NCBI RefSeq assembly: GCF_030407165.1
Contig: NZ_CP129111.1
Coordinates: 3,348,001 to 3,412,000 of the forward strand
Direction: 5' to 3'
From: Fontisubflavum oceani
GTDB taxonomy: Bacteria; Pseudomonadota; Alphaproteobacteria; Rhodobacterales; Rhodobacteraceae
Length of the DNA: 64,000 bases
Of the stretch, positions 9,391 to 18,314 are shown in pieces; positions within the stretch are counted from its first letter, which is position 1, and every line of letters begins with the position of its first letter. The notes under the pieces were generated by a model that saw nothing but the letters and a program-made list of their open reading frames with translations, was not told the origin of the DNA and did not search any database. The position numbers and the translations under genes are program-made.

Positions 9391-10841
9391 ATGCTGCGCC
9401 ATGAATCCTATCCAAATTATATTGTCGCCGATGCGGGAGTGGTCTCAATCCTTGATTGCGATACATTATCTCTCGCAACCGGAGCCAGCCAATCTCAACA
9501 AGATGCACTCAACGCAATTCGAGGCATAGATCCTACCGTCAGACATAAGGTCGATTTACACGCCGGTGCAGATACATTCTTTCCGGTCGCCGTCGATAGA
9601 CCGTCCGATGATGATATCCGGCTCAGAGCACGGCAGTCTTCATTTGCGCCCTTCATTCTGGGACAACGATCATATCTCAACCGCTTAACAATAAACATTG
9701 CGAACAGTTGCAATCTTTGGTGTTCTTATTGCTATGCCGATCACGGGCATTATCATGATACAAAACACCTGATGAAGCCGGATCGCGCCCTGCGGATCTT
9801 TGAGCAAACATCCAGGCTCTATGACGGTATCGGCAATATCCATTTCTTCGGCGGCGAGCCGCTATTGAATCCCAAGACCATCGATGCCGTCTGCATCGCG
9901 GCGAAGGCCCGTTTCCCAGATATCGGCTTTGCAGTCACCACAAACGGGACGCTCGCAACGCCGGAAATCTCGATGTCCTCGCCCGACACAGCATCGCGCT
10001 CACCATCAGTATCGATGGCCCGGCCCCGGTCCATGATGCACAGCGCCCGACCGTCTCTGGCGACGGCAGCCATGCAAAAATTTGCCAATCCGTCGAGCTG
10101 TTTACCCAACGCGGCATCGAATGGAGCATTGAGTGCACCTTCAATAAGGCGCATCTGGAGGCCGACGTCTCGGTGTCTGACCTGCTCCGGTATTTCGACG
10201 CCGAGTTTAACGAACCCGTGCCGCATATTGCCTGGTCCTATGTGCCGCTCAAGGACCTCGTCGCCGATGACGGCTACACCAAAAACGGCGTCTTCCGTGA
10301 CGATCTGGAAGAGCAGCAACAAAGCTTCATCTCGGTTGATCAACTGATCACTCAGTTCCGAGATGCCGCCCGGCTTTCGATGCAAAACATTGCGGTCGGC
10401 AGCGGTGGCGCTCTTTCCTTTGTTCAGGATACACTGACCTCATTGCAACTGCGCCGCAAATCTGACGCCTATTGTCCCGCTTTCTCCAGCCAAATCTCTA
10501 TTGGCTCGAATGGCGATATCTATCCATGTTTCATGTTCTTTGGTGACCCAAGAATGTGCATCGGCAATATCGACCGGGCCAATATTGATGTTCCACGGGC
10601 ACAGGAAATTTGGAGGAAATACAGTAGGGAATTCTCTGATAGTGCAACCGGCACGCAGCGTTGGTTTCGAAACCTTGGATTTGGCTGTATTGCTGGAGAT
10701 TACATTTCAACAGGTACATTTTCGAATAGACTTTATTACGACATACAAGAAGCAATTGTCGAAGAAGTTCTTCTCGGCATTGCTCAATTCGAGGCAAACC
10801 GAATGGCGAAGACCGATTCCGGCAGCTTAAAAGCAACCTAA
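9391..10841 (+). CDS. Radical SAM/SPASM peptide maturase, frame broken
   Basis: Predicted iron-sulfur enzyme of the radical SAM/SPASM type that modifies ribosomal peptides. With one base restored near 9950-9965 it reads as 483 residues. The N-terminal 100 residues may bind a peptide. The radical SAM cluster motif is C107-N-L-W-C111-S-Y-C114, then FFGGEPLLNP and VTTNGTL. In the second frame follow ISIDGPAPVHDAQRP and a C-terminal SPASM-like part with CPAFSSQISIGSNGDIYPC and a later GFGC. GGAGGG at 9380-9385 sits 5 bases before the ATG. The 3' third is more AT-rich than the neighbours, which suggests transfer. A small peptide gene starts 14 bases after the stop. I do not recognise the named subfamily. 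Confidence 0.85.
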
Positions 10842-10855
10842 TAGAGGAAATCGAT

Positions 10856-11127
10856 ATGCCACATGAGAAGATAGCTCGCGCGATTATCCGCGAGGTTCCC
10901 GTGATGTCCATTGGCGAATTGCTCAAAGGGCTAGACGACCCCACCACCCCCTGGCCGCCGGCAATGGCTGCGGCAATGGGTGCGGTGGGAATTGCCGGGC
11001 CCCGGTCGGGCTCTCGTTTGACCAGTTCGGACATGCCGAGATCTCGGAAGATGAACTGCTCAAGGCCTCGAAGGATGCCGCCGGTCTGCGCGACGCATTG
11101 AAAGCGCAGATCGCCAGCAGCTTCTAA
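10856..11127 (+). CDS. Candidate RiPP precursor with C-X3-C-X3-C core
   Basis: Small peptide, 90 residues if one C is added in the run at 10947-10950. It starts MPHEKIARAIIREVPVMSIG with a good ribosome site (AGAGGA, 7 bases upstream), passes through LLKGLDDPTTP, then the core LAAGNGCGNGCGGNCRAP with Cys 39, 43 and 47 every fourth residue, and ends in an acidic helix-like tail reaching QIASSF. The uninterrupted frame instead leaves the core and gives an Arg/Pro-rich end at 11101 with no coding character. The position right behind a radical SAM/SPASM gene argues for a modified peptide such as a sactipeptide or ranthipeptide, but the cross-link type cannot be read from sequence. I know of no named family that it matches. 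Confidence 0.6.
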
Positions 11128-11418
11128 CGGCGGTCCGGCACCGGCGGCAGGGGCTGCCTCCTTCGAGCGACTCGAGCGCTTCGATGGCCGAAGGTTTACG
11201 CCCGGATGAGACTGATCCGGAACGTGCTAGGCAGAACAAATCGCCATTTTGCGATACTTCCCTGTCGCCGGGCTCAAACCCCGTCACCCGAAGCGGGTGA
11301 CATTGAACCGCTGCGCGCCCCGGCAGCACCAGCCAAAATCTTGAACATCACCAATCCTGATTTGACGAACAGACCTTCGCATTGATGAAATGCACCGACC
11401 TCAACAGGAGCATGCTCA
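11128..11418. other. Intergenic gap downstream of the peptide gene
   Basis: No gene I can support in these 291 bases; short open frames occur in all phases but none has a ribosome site or a recognisable product. A perfect hairpin of 8 pairs, GTCACCCG/CGGGTGAC, lies at 11283-11301; it has no T run after it, so it is not an ordinary intrinsic terminator. The gap separates the radical SAM/peptide pair from the racemase-like/dehydratase pair, which therefore may have its own promoter. Confidence 0.5.
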
Positions 11419-12111
11419 ATGCATATCGGCTTGATAGGCGGCATCGGCCCGGCCGCGACACTTGTCTATTACGAACGGCTCGCTGCTCGAATGCGCACCC
11501 TGGACAGCCGGTTGGAGCTCACCATCGTCCAAGCGGACGTCCACGACCTGATCCGGAACAACAACGCCGATCAACGCCACGCCCAGGCGGAGATTTACCT
11601 CGACCTTCTCAACCGTCTCAAAGCAGCAGGTGCCGATTGCGCGGCGATCACCTCTCTTGGCGGGCATTTCTGTTATGCCGAGACAGAGAAAATCTCCCCC
11701 TTACCTTTGATCAGCGCCATCACCCCGCTAGACGAGGCCTTCGCAAATGAGGGCCTGAAGACCGTCGGCCTGCTCGGCACGGAGGTTGTCATGCGCACCG
11801 GCCTTTACGGTCAGATGGCCAAAACCCGCACCGTCGCACCCGCATGTGACTTGGTGGAGCTTGGCAAAGTTTATCAAGATGTCGCGGTATCCGGCATTTG
11901 CACCGAGGCACAGCGCACGCGGTTCTTTGAGGAAGGTCGCCGGATGATCGACGATCAAGGCGCCGAGGCGATCGTTATGGCTGGCACCGATCTTGGCCTC
12001 GCGTTTGACGGCTACGACCCTGGCTACCGCGTCATTGATGCGCTCGACATACATGTAGTCCTGCTCGCCCGCTTGGCTGCCGATCACCTGACGCTTGGGC
12101 AGATCACTTGA
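11419..12111 (+). CDS. Asp/Glu racemase-fold protein lacking both catalytic Cys
   Basis: Protein of 230 residues of the aspartate/glutamate racemase superfamily: MHIGLIGGIGPAATLVYYERL at the start is the aspartate racemase type N-terminus. The two motifs that carry the catalytic cysteines in active racemases are changed. The first, normally C-x-N-T-x-H, reads TSLGGH at residues 78-83. The second, normally G-C-T-E, reads A-G-T-D at 188-191. So racemisation by the two-Cys mechanism looks unlikely unless Cys 74 or Cys 85 substitutes. AACAGGAG ends 8 bases before the ATG. The stop lies 26 bases before the dehydratase start, suggesting a shared amino-acid-related role. Function unknown; maleate isomerase or EutA-like proteins are other members of the fold. 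Confidence 0.8.
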   Translation: MHIGLIGGIGPAATLVYYERLAARMRTLDSRLELTIVQADVHDLIRNNNADQRHAQAEIYLDLLNRLKAAGADCAAITSLGGHFCYAETEKISPLPLISAITPLDEAFANEGLKTVGLLGTEVVMRTGLYGQMAKTRTVAPACDLVELGKVYQDVAVSGICTEAQRTRFFEEGRRMIDDQGAEAIVMAGTDLGLAFDGYDPGYRVIDALDIHVVLLARLAADHLTLGQIT

Positions 12112-12137
12112 TTGACCGCAAGCCAAGGACATGGAAC

Positions 12138-13079
12138 ATGTTTTCCATGTTAGATCCGAGCCAAATCACCGCCGCCGCGACGCGCATTGCCCCACATATT
12201 CGCCACACGCCCATGATCGGCATCGAACCTGGCGCGCTTGGCCTGGAGTATCCGATTCAGTTCAAGCTGGAACACACGCAGGTCACCGGCTCCTTCAAGG
12301 TGCGCGGCGCGTTCAACAACCTGCTCAGCCGTGAGGTGCCTGAGGCCGGTGTGGTTGCAGCATCAGGCGGCAATCACGGCGCGGCAGTGGCTTATGCCGC
12401 CACGAAACTTGGCCACAAATCGAAAATCTTTGTCCCAAAAGCGATTGCTAAGGAGGAAAAACTCCGCCGCATGCGCGCCTTCGGTGGTGAGGTGATCCTA
12501 ACCGACGGATCCGTTGCGGATTGCATGACACAATATGCCGACCATGCGGCCGAAACCGGCGCGCTTGCGGTTCATCCTTATGACACGGCCCCAACGCTCG
12601 CAGGTCAGGGCACCGTCGCCAAGGAAATTGAAGAGCAACTGGACGGTCTCGACACGATCATGGTTGCCGTCGGCGGCGGCGGTTTGATTGGCGGTATCGC
12701 GGCCTGGTTTGGCGAGCGTGTGAATGTCGTATCGGTCGAGACGGAGGGGACAAATACGCTCGCTCGGTCTCAGAAAGAGGGTCCGGATATCGATGTCTCC
12801 GCCTCGGGCATATCGGCGGGCTCATTGGGCGGTCCGGCGCTCGGTGCCCTGCCCTATGAGATTGTCATGGAGCGGGTCAAAGACACGATCGTATTGCCCG
12901 ACGCCGAGGTCTACACCGCCGCACGCCGCCTCTGGGAAGCGACGCGGCTCACCGGAGAACCCGGAGCCGCAACCGCGCTGGCGGCGCTCACATCCGGCGC
13001 CTACACGCCGGCTCCGGATGAGCGCGTCGCCGTCTTGCTCTGCGGCGGCAATGCGGAGGTGGATTGGTTCACCGGCTAG
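12138..13079 (+). CDS. Threonine/serine dehydratase family PLP enzyme
   Basis: Fold-type II PLP enzyme of 313 residues. The Schiff-base Lys 54 is in GSFKVRGAFNN, the carboxylate-binding loop is SGGNHG (76-81) and the phosphate-binding glycine loop is GGGGLIGG (179-186). It lacks the C-terminal ACT regulatory domain of biosynthetic IlvA, so it is a catabolic type: serine/threonine dehydratase, serine racemase or a hydroxy-amino-acid dehydratase. AAGGA at 12125-12129 sits 8 bases before the ATG at 12138, which decides that start over a TTG overlapping the previous gene. It is likely co-transcribed with the racemase-fold gene upstream. The exact substrate cannot be told. Confidence 0.88.
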   Translation: MFSMLDPSQITAAATRIAPHIRHTPMIGIEPGALGLEYPIQFKLEHTQVTGSFKVRGAFNNLLSREVPEAGVVAASGGNHGAAVAYAATKLGHKSKIFVPKAIAKEEKLRRMRAFGGEVILTDGSVADCMTQYADHAAETGALAVHPYDTAPTLAGQGTVAKEIEEQLDGLDTIMVAVGGGGLIGGIAAWFGERVNVVSVETEGTNTLARSQKEGPDIDVSASGISAGSLGGPALGALPYEIVMERVKDTIVLPDAEVYTAARRLWEATRLTGEPGAATALAALTSGAYTPAPDERVAVLLCGGNAEVDWFTG

Positions 13080-13233
13080 CCAAGCCGCCATTCCCCGATC
13101 AAGACAAATTGCATATCTGCGGGAATTCGTGATTTTGCCGATGTTTGAAGCTTTGCTACCCTTCTGATTAGGCCCCGCAATGGGTCCAATCCTGCCGCAA
13201 CGAGCAGGTGTCACGACTGGAAAGGGTAATACG

Positions 13234-13647
13234 ATGCGCGCAAGACGCCTTTGCGCCGCCATTGGTTTGGCGGCATCACTACCCCTATCAACAACCGCCG
13301 CGCCGATTCATTGGCCCGCTGATGGAACAGGAGAGGCCGGTGTTGCCTTTCACTGCGCCGCCGTCATGACGGCCTTCGGTCAAGCTTATGAATTCGCGAC
13401 CGAATTGACCGGCTCCGAGAATGCCCCGCGGTTCCAAACGCCCACAAGATTGGTTGATCTTGCAGGCGGCCCGGACCGATTGGGTGAGATCGCCGAGGCC
13501 GCAAGCGCTTGGCGCGACAATTGGGAAAGTCTGGGGCGAACCAGTTTCTATCCCCGGCTGACCGAATCCGGCACGCCTTACCTGGCCGATGATGGGCTTG
13601 AACTGCAAAGCGCGGTGAGCCGCTGCGCCGCGCATTTCGAACTCTAG
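13234..13647 (+). CDS. Secreted protein of unknown function
   Basis: 137 residues with a clear N-terminal signal peptide (MRARRLCAAIGLAASLPLS, then TTA-AP). The mature part has two Cys, in VAFHCAAVM and VSRCAAHFE, which could form a disulfide in the periplasm. AAAGGG lies upstream of the ATG at 13234. I recognise no domain. It is on the same strand as the dehydratase before it and the other secreted protein after it, with 66 bases to the next start. Confidence 0.65.
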   Translation: MRARRLCAAIGLAASLPLSTTAAPIHWPADGTGEAGVAFHCAAVMTAFGQAYEFATELTGSENAPRFQTPTRLVDLAGGPDRLGEIAEAASAWRDNWESLGRTSFYPRLTESGTPYLADDGLELQSAVSRCAAHFEL

Positions 13648-13713
13648 GCACCGATACCGCGCGCCTTGAAAAGACCTCTTGCCTTGCAACAGGTCGCTCT
13701 TCAAGTTGCGCCC

Positions 13714-14370
13714 ATGGCACCGATCCGTTTGCTCTTCGCCGCCCTTTTTCTGCCCTTGCCAGTTTGGGCAGACGGCCTTTCCGCGCCGGAGGCAGCGCTG
13801 TTGCCGCGCATCATTGATCACGGATGTTTCGACATTCGCAGCGATCTGAATGGCTGCGAATCCGTGATCCTTTTGACCTCGGAGACGGACCCGGATGCCG
13901 CGGATCTCGTGATCTACCCCGACAGGCGGACCGGTGACGCCACCGGCCCGTTGCTGCTGGCGCGTGCCGTCGCCTTCAACGGCAGCATGTGGGGCACGTC
14001 GCCCTCTCTCGCGCAGGCCGATAACGGCTCGTTATTGGTGCATTCTGAGCAATCCGGTATCGGCCGCGCGCCCTGGTTCCAAACGCTGACCATCGCCTGG
14101 CGTGACGATGCGTTTGTTGTCGCAGGGTTCAGCTACGCAACCTATGACCGGCTCACTGCTCGCGATTTCCACTGCGATCTCAACATCCTCACTGGCGACT
14201 ACACACATGAGCTCAGAATTCCAGAACCCGGAGGTGACGGCGACCGCGATGAGGTCATCGCCGATCAAGGTCGCGGTCCCGGCGCGCATATTCCGCTCAC
14301 AGACTGGGATGTCTTCGGCCCCTTGCCCGCCCCGTGCAATACCGCGATCCGCCGGTTCTACGCCGAATAG
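13714..14370 (+). CDS. Secreted protein of unknown function
   Basis: 218 residues. MAPIRLLFAALFLPLPVWA is a good signal peptide, so the ATG at 13714 is taken rather than the TTG at 13666. The mature part contains four Cys (HGCFD, NGCES, FHCDL, APCNT), spaced so that two disulfides are possible, and an Asp/Gly-rich segment near the C-terminus. No domain recognised. It ends about 180 bases before cobT and may belong either with cobT or with the inserted genes before it. Confidence 0.65.
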   Translation: MAPIRLLFAALFLPLPVWADGLSAPEAALLPRIIDHGCFDIRSDLNGCESVILLTSETDPDAADLVIYPDRRTGDATGPLLLARAVAFNGSMWGTSPSLAQADNGSLLVHSEQSGIGRAPWFQTLTIAWRDDAFVVAGFSYATYDRLTARDFHCDLNILTGDYTHELRIPEPGGDGDRDEVIADQGRGPGAHIPLTDWDVFGPLPAPCNTAIRRFYAE

Positions 14371-14553
14371 CACACATCAAGCATAAACCCCCTGATCGCG
14401 CCACAGCGCCCCCAGGGCTTGGCAACCGACCAACAGCGCCCCAGATCCGCGGCAGCATGGCCGAGCGAGGCCTCCCGAAGGGCGGGCCGAGCCCGGGTAT
14501 TCTCCCCTCACCGCATCTTGCCACCGCCCGCGATCTGGCCCATCTTCGCGCCC

Positions 14554-16431
14554 ATGAGCAAGCCACCCGCCGACAACCCCACCGAACCGTTCAAAAAGGC
14601 CCTAGCCGAGGCCACACGCGTTCTGGCCGATGACCCCGAATTGTCGGTGAGCTATTCCGTCGACCCGCCCGGCGCGACCAATGACAGTGTCCGCCTGCCG
14701 CAGATCAGCCGGCGGATGACGCGCGATGAAGTCCTGCTGGCCCGCGGCACGGCCGACGCCCTGGCGCTTCGGCACAAATACCACAACCAGGCCACCGCCA
14801 ACCGCTATGCGCCACAGGGGCAGATGGCCCGCGACCTGATGGAGGCGATGGAAACCGCGCGCTGTGAGGCGATTGGCGCCCGCGAGATGCCCGGCACGGC
14901 CACCAATATCGACGCGAAAATCGGCTCTGAGGCCCGCCGCAAAGGTTATGGCGAAATCCGTCAGGCTTCGGAGGCGCCGCTTGCGACGGCCGCCGGTTAT
15001 CTGATCCGCCATTTGGCCACGGGCCGCGATCTTCCGCCGGAAGCGGCCAATGTGATGGAACTCTGGCGTGGCTTCATCGAAGATCGCTGCGCAGAGACAC
15101 TCGATAATCTCGATGGCACCCTCGCCGATCAACAGGCTTTCGCCCGGCTCGCTCGGCAATTGATCGATGATCTCGGCTATGGCGACCAACTCGGCGACGA
15201 CCCTGACGAGACCGACCCGGAAGGCGAAGACGAAGCCAGTTCCGAAGAGGAAGAGCAGCCCGATTCCACCGGCGACGCGGATGATGACGACGAGCAAGAC
15301 AGCGAAGCCGCGCCAGAGCGCAGCCAGGAAGAGCAGCAGGACGCCTCTCAAGCCCAGGTCGAAATGGACGACACCGGCGAGATGGAAGAGGCCGAAGAGC
15401 AGGAATTGCCCGATGGTGAGGCCCCGCTTGAGCCGCCCCCACCCGCGCCGCATTCCGAGGCCGACCCAGATTATACCGTCTTCTCCACCGAGTATGATGA
15501 GGAAATCGCCGCCGAAGATCTCGCCGAGCCGCAGGAGCTGGAACGCCTCCGCGCCTATCTCGACCAGCAGCTTGAACCGCTGAAAGGCGCGGTCAGCCGT
15601 TTGGCCAACAAACTTCAGCGCCGCTTGCAGGCGCAACAGAACCGGTCTTGGGAGTTCGACCTCGAAGAAGGCACGCTAGACGCTGGCCGCCTGGCCCGCG
15701 TTGTCGCCAACCCCACCACGCCGCTCAGCTTCAAGATCGAGAAGGATACGGAGTTTCGCGATACGGTGGTGACGCTCCTGCTCGACAATTCCGGCTCGAT
15801 GCGGGGCCGCCCGATTTCGATCGCCGCGATCTGCGCCGATGTTCTGTCCCGCACGCTGGAGCGCTGCGGCGTGAAGGTCGAAATCCTGGGCTTCACGACC
15901 CGCGCCTGGAAAGGGGGCCGCGCCCGCGAAGATTGGCTTGCCGCCGGTCGGGCGCAACAACCGGGCCGTCTGAACGATCTCAGGCACATCATCTATAAGA
16001 AGGCCGATGCACCGATGCGTCGGACCCGGGACAATCTGGGCCTGATGATGAAAGAAGGCCTGCTGAAAGAAAACATCGATGGCGAGGCGCTGGAATGGGC
16101 GCATCGGCGGATGATTGGACGGCCCGAGGCGCGGAAAATCCTGATGGTGATCTCGGATGGCGCGCCTGTCGACGATTCAACACTGTCCGTTAACCCCGCG
16201 AATTACCTGGAAAAACACCTGCGCGATGTGATCGCCATGGTGGAAAAACGTCGCGCAGTGGAACTCCTTGCCATTGGCATCGGTCACGATGTGACACGGT
16301 ATTATGACCGCGCCGTGACCATCACCGATGTCGAGCAATTGGCCGGTGCGATGACCGAACAACTCGCCAGCCTCTTCGATGCGGACCCCCGGGCCCGGGC
16401 CCGCGTCATGGGGATGAAACGGGCCAGCTGA
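14554..16431 (+). CDS. cobT: Aerobic cobaltochelatase subunit CobT
   Basis: Partner of CobS in the cobalt insertion complex. The 625-residue protein has an N-terminal helical domain, a strongly acidic Glu/Asp-rich linker at roughly residues 210-310 and a C-terminal von Willebrand A domain with the metal site LLLDNSGSM (Asp 411) and VISDGAPVDD. This is the standard CobT plan. The ATG at 14554 begins MSKPPADNP; the frame is open further upstream but looks non-coding. The TGA stop shares its last base with the ATG of pepP. Confidence 0.94.
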   Translation: MSKPPADNPTEPFKKALAEATRVLADDPELSVSYSVDPPGATNDSVRLPQISRRMTRDEVLLARGTADALALRHKYHNQATANRYAPQGQMARDLMEAMETARCEAIGAREMPGTATNIDAKIGSEARRKGYGEIRQASEAPLATAAGYLIRHLATGRDLPPEAANVMELWRGFIEDRCAETLDNLDGTLADQQAFARLARQLIDDLGYGDQLGDDPDETDPEGEDEASSEEEEQPDSTGDADDDDEQDSEAAPERSQEEQQDASQAQVEMDDTGEMEEAEEQELPDGEAPLEPPPPAPHSEADPDYTVFSTEYDEEIAAEDLAEPQELERLRAYLDQQLEPLKGAVSRLANKLQRRLQAQQNRSWEFDLEEGTLDAGRLARVVANPTTPLSFKIEKDTEFRDTVVTLLLDNSGSMRGRPISIAAICADVLSRTLERCGVKVEILGFTTRAWKGGRAREDWLAAGRAQQPGRLNDLRHIIYKKADAPMRRTRDNLGLMMKEGLLKENIDGEALEWAHRRMIGRPEARKILMVISDGAPVDDSTLSVNPANYLEKHLRDVIAMVEKRRAVELLAIGIGHDVTRYYDRAVTITDVEQLAGAMTEQLASLFDADPRARARVMGMKRAS

Positions 16432-18230
16432 TGTTTCAAAGCTTCACCGCCACCACCCGGCCCGATCAGGGCCCACCCCGCCTCGCCGCGCTTCGCGCGG
16501 AAATGCTGAAAGCCGAGGTTGATGGATTTCTGGTCCCACGCGCCGATGCGCATCAAGGTGAGTATGTTGCCGCACGGGACGAGCGCCTGCCTTGGCTGAC
16601 AGGGTTCACCGGGTCCGCCGGGTTTTGCGCGGTGCTGCCGGAGATCGCTGGCGTTTTTGTCGATGGCCGCTACCGGCTGCAGGTCAAAACCCAAACGGAT
16701 ACGGATCACTTCACGCCGGTCGATTGGCCCGAAACCAAACTCGAAGACTGGCTGATCGCCGAGCTGCCGGGCGGCGGGACCATCGGCTATGATCCTTGGC
16801 TGCACACAACAGCCGAGATCACGCGGCTTGAGAAAGCCCTGGCACTGCATCAGATTACGCTGCGCCCAATAGACAACCTGATCGATGCCATCTGGGCGGA
16901 TCAACCCGACCGTCCCGATGGCGCGGCCCTGGCCTATTCGGCGGAGCTCACGGGAAAGACATCTGGTGAGAAACGCGCCGAGATTGCCGCGCTCCTGCAA
17001 GAGGCCGGTGAGGCCGCTGCCGTTCTGACCCTGCCGGATTCCATTGCTTGGCTCCTAAACATTCGCGGCGCGGATTTGGCCCATCTGCCCGTCGTCCAGG
17101 CGTTCGCCGTGATTGATACCGGCGGGCATGTGACCCTCTTCTCCGACCGCACCAAATTTGCCGGTCTGGGTCCCGACCCCGACATCACACTCCGCGACTG
17201 GTCCGATTTCGAGGCAGATCTTGCGGCTCTGTCCGGCCCGGTGCGCGTTGACCGCGCCACTGCGCCACATCAGGTGCGCCAGGTGTTGGACGCAGCTAGC
17301 ATTGAAGTCTCCGACGGTGCCGACCCCTGTCTCTTACCAAAGGCGCGCAAAACCGCCGCCGAAATCGCCGCGACAACACAGGCGCATTTGCGCGATGGCG
17401 CGGCGATGGCGCGGTTTTTGCATTGGTTCGACGAGACGGCCCCCGCGGGCGGATTGACAGAAATCGATTGCGCCAAAGCGCTGGAAGGCTTCCGGGCCGA
17501 CACCGGCGCCCTCAAAGACATCAGCTTTGACACAATCTCCGGCGCCGGCCCGAATGGTGCGATTGTGCATTACCGGGTCACCGAAGAGACAAACGCGCCA
17601 CTCCTGCCCGGTCAGCTTTTCCTGATCGATAGCGGCGCACAATACGAAGACGGGACCACTGACATCACCCGGACCTTGCCGGTGGGTGATGTCGGCCCCG
17701 AAGAGCGCACAGCCTTCACACAGGTCTTGCGCGGCATGATCGCGATCCATCTGGCGCGGTTTCCAAAGGGTCTCACCGGGCGCGATCTTGATCCGTTGGC
17801 CCGCGCGCCGCTTTGGGCGGCCGGACGCGACTATGATCACGGCACCGGCCATGGCGTCGGCGTCTATCTCAGCGTGCATGAAGGTCCGCAACGCCTCTCA
17901 CGCGCCTCCGATGTCGCGCTGCAACCCGGCATGATCCTCTCCAATGAGCCAGGATACTACCGCGAGGGGGCCTTTGGCATTCGGATCGAGAACCTGGTGG
18001 TGGTGACCGAGGCGGAGACGCCGCAGGGCGGCGATGCACATCGTGAGATGTTCTGCTTCAACACCCTAACCTATGTGCCGATTGACCGCCGCCTGATCGA
18101 CCGAGATCAGCTTTCGCCTCTGGAACTCGGCTGGCTCAACACCTATCATAAGGAAGTGGCCCGCCGGATCAGCCCGCTTCTTGAGGGACCGGTGGTCGAG
18201 TGGCTGGCGCGCGCGACCGCGCCCCTCTGA
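16431..18230 (+). CDS. pepP: Xaa-Pro aminopeptidase (APP1 type)
   Basis: Metallopeptidase of family M24B removing N-terminal residues before proline. The 599-residue length with two creatinase-like N-terminal domains and a C-terminal pita-bread domain is that of the three-domain APP1 type. Metal-ligand stretches are seen in FLIDSGAQYEDGTTDITRT, GTGHGVGVYLSVHE and SNEPGYY. It starts one base inside the cobT stop codon, so translation is coupled, although the functions are unrelated. Confidence 0.93.
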   Translation: MFQSFTATTRPDQGPPRLAALRAEMLKAEVDGFLVPRADAHQGEYVAARDERLPWLTGFTGSAGFCAVLPEIAGVFVDGRYRLQVKTQTDTDHFTPVDWPETKLEDWLIAELPGGGTIGYDPWLHTTAEITRLEKALALHQITLRPIDNLIDAIWADQPDRPDGAALAYSAELTGKTSGEKRAEIAALLQEAGEAAAVLTLPDSIAWLLNIRGADLAHLPVVQAFAVIDTGGHVTLFSDRTKFAGLGPDPDITLRDWSDFEADLAALSGPVRVDRATAPHQVRQVLDAASIEVSDGADPCLLPKARKTAAEIAATTQAHLRDGAAMARFLHWFDETAPAGGLTEIDCAKALEGFRADTGALKDISFDTISGAGPNGAIVHYRVTEETNAPLLPGQLFLIDSGAQYEDGTTDITRTLPVGDVGPEERTAFTQVLRGMIAIHLARFPKGLTGRDLDPLARAPLWAAGRDYDHGTGHGVGVYLSVHEGPQRLSRASDVALQPGMILSNEPGYYREGAFGIRIENLVVVTEAETPQGGDAHREMFCFNTLTYVPIDRRLIDRDQLSPLELGWLNTYHKEVARRISPLLEGPVVEWLARATAPL

Positions 18231-18314
18231 CACATTACCGTTACAGGCCCAGGGCACATCCTGCCCGACAAGGGTCTTTTCACAGACAAAAAGACTGGCA
18301 AGGGGAGGCAGGTC

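Noticed and set aside
10954..11101. Arg/Pro-rich C-terminus of the small peptide in the unshifted frame
   Set aside because: Looks like out-of-frame text, while the neighbouring frame gives a Cys-rich core and an acidic tail; kept only as the alternative if the C run proves correct.
11128..11418. Possible second small gene after the peptide gene
   Set aside because: Short frames such as one ending near 11220 have no start with a ribosome site and no support from coding pattern.
11419..13079. EutA/EutB ectoine-utilisation pair
   Set aside because: Family level fits, but eutC, doeA/doeB and an ectoine transporter are absent, and the N-terminus is of aspartate racemase type.
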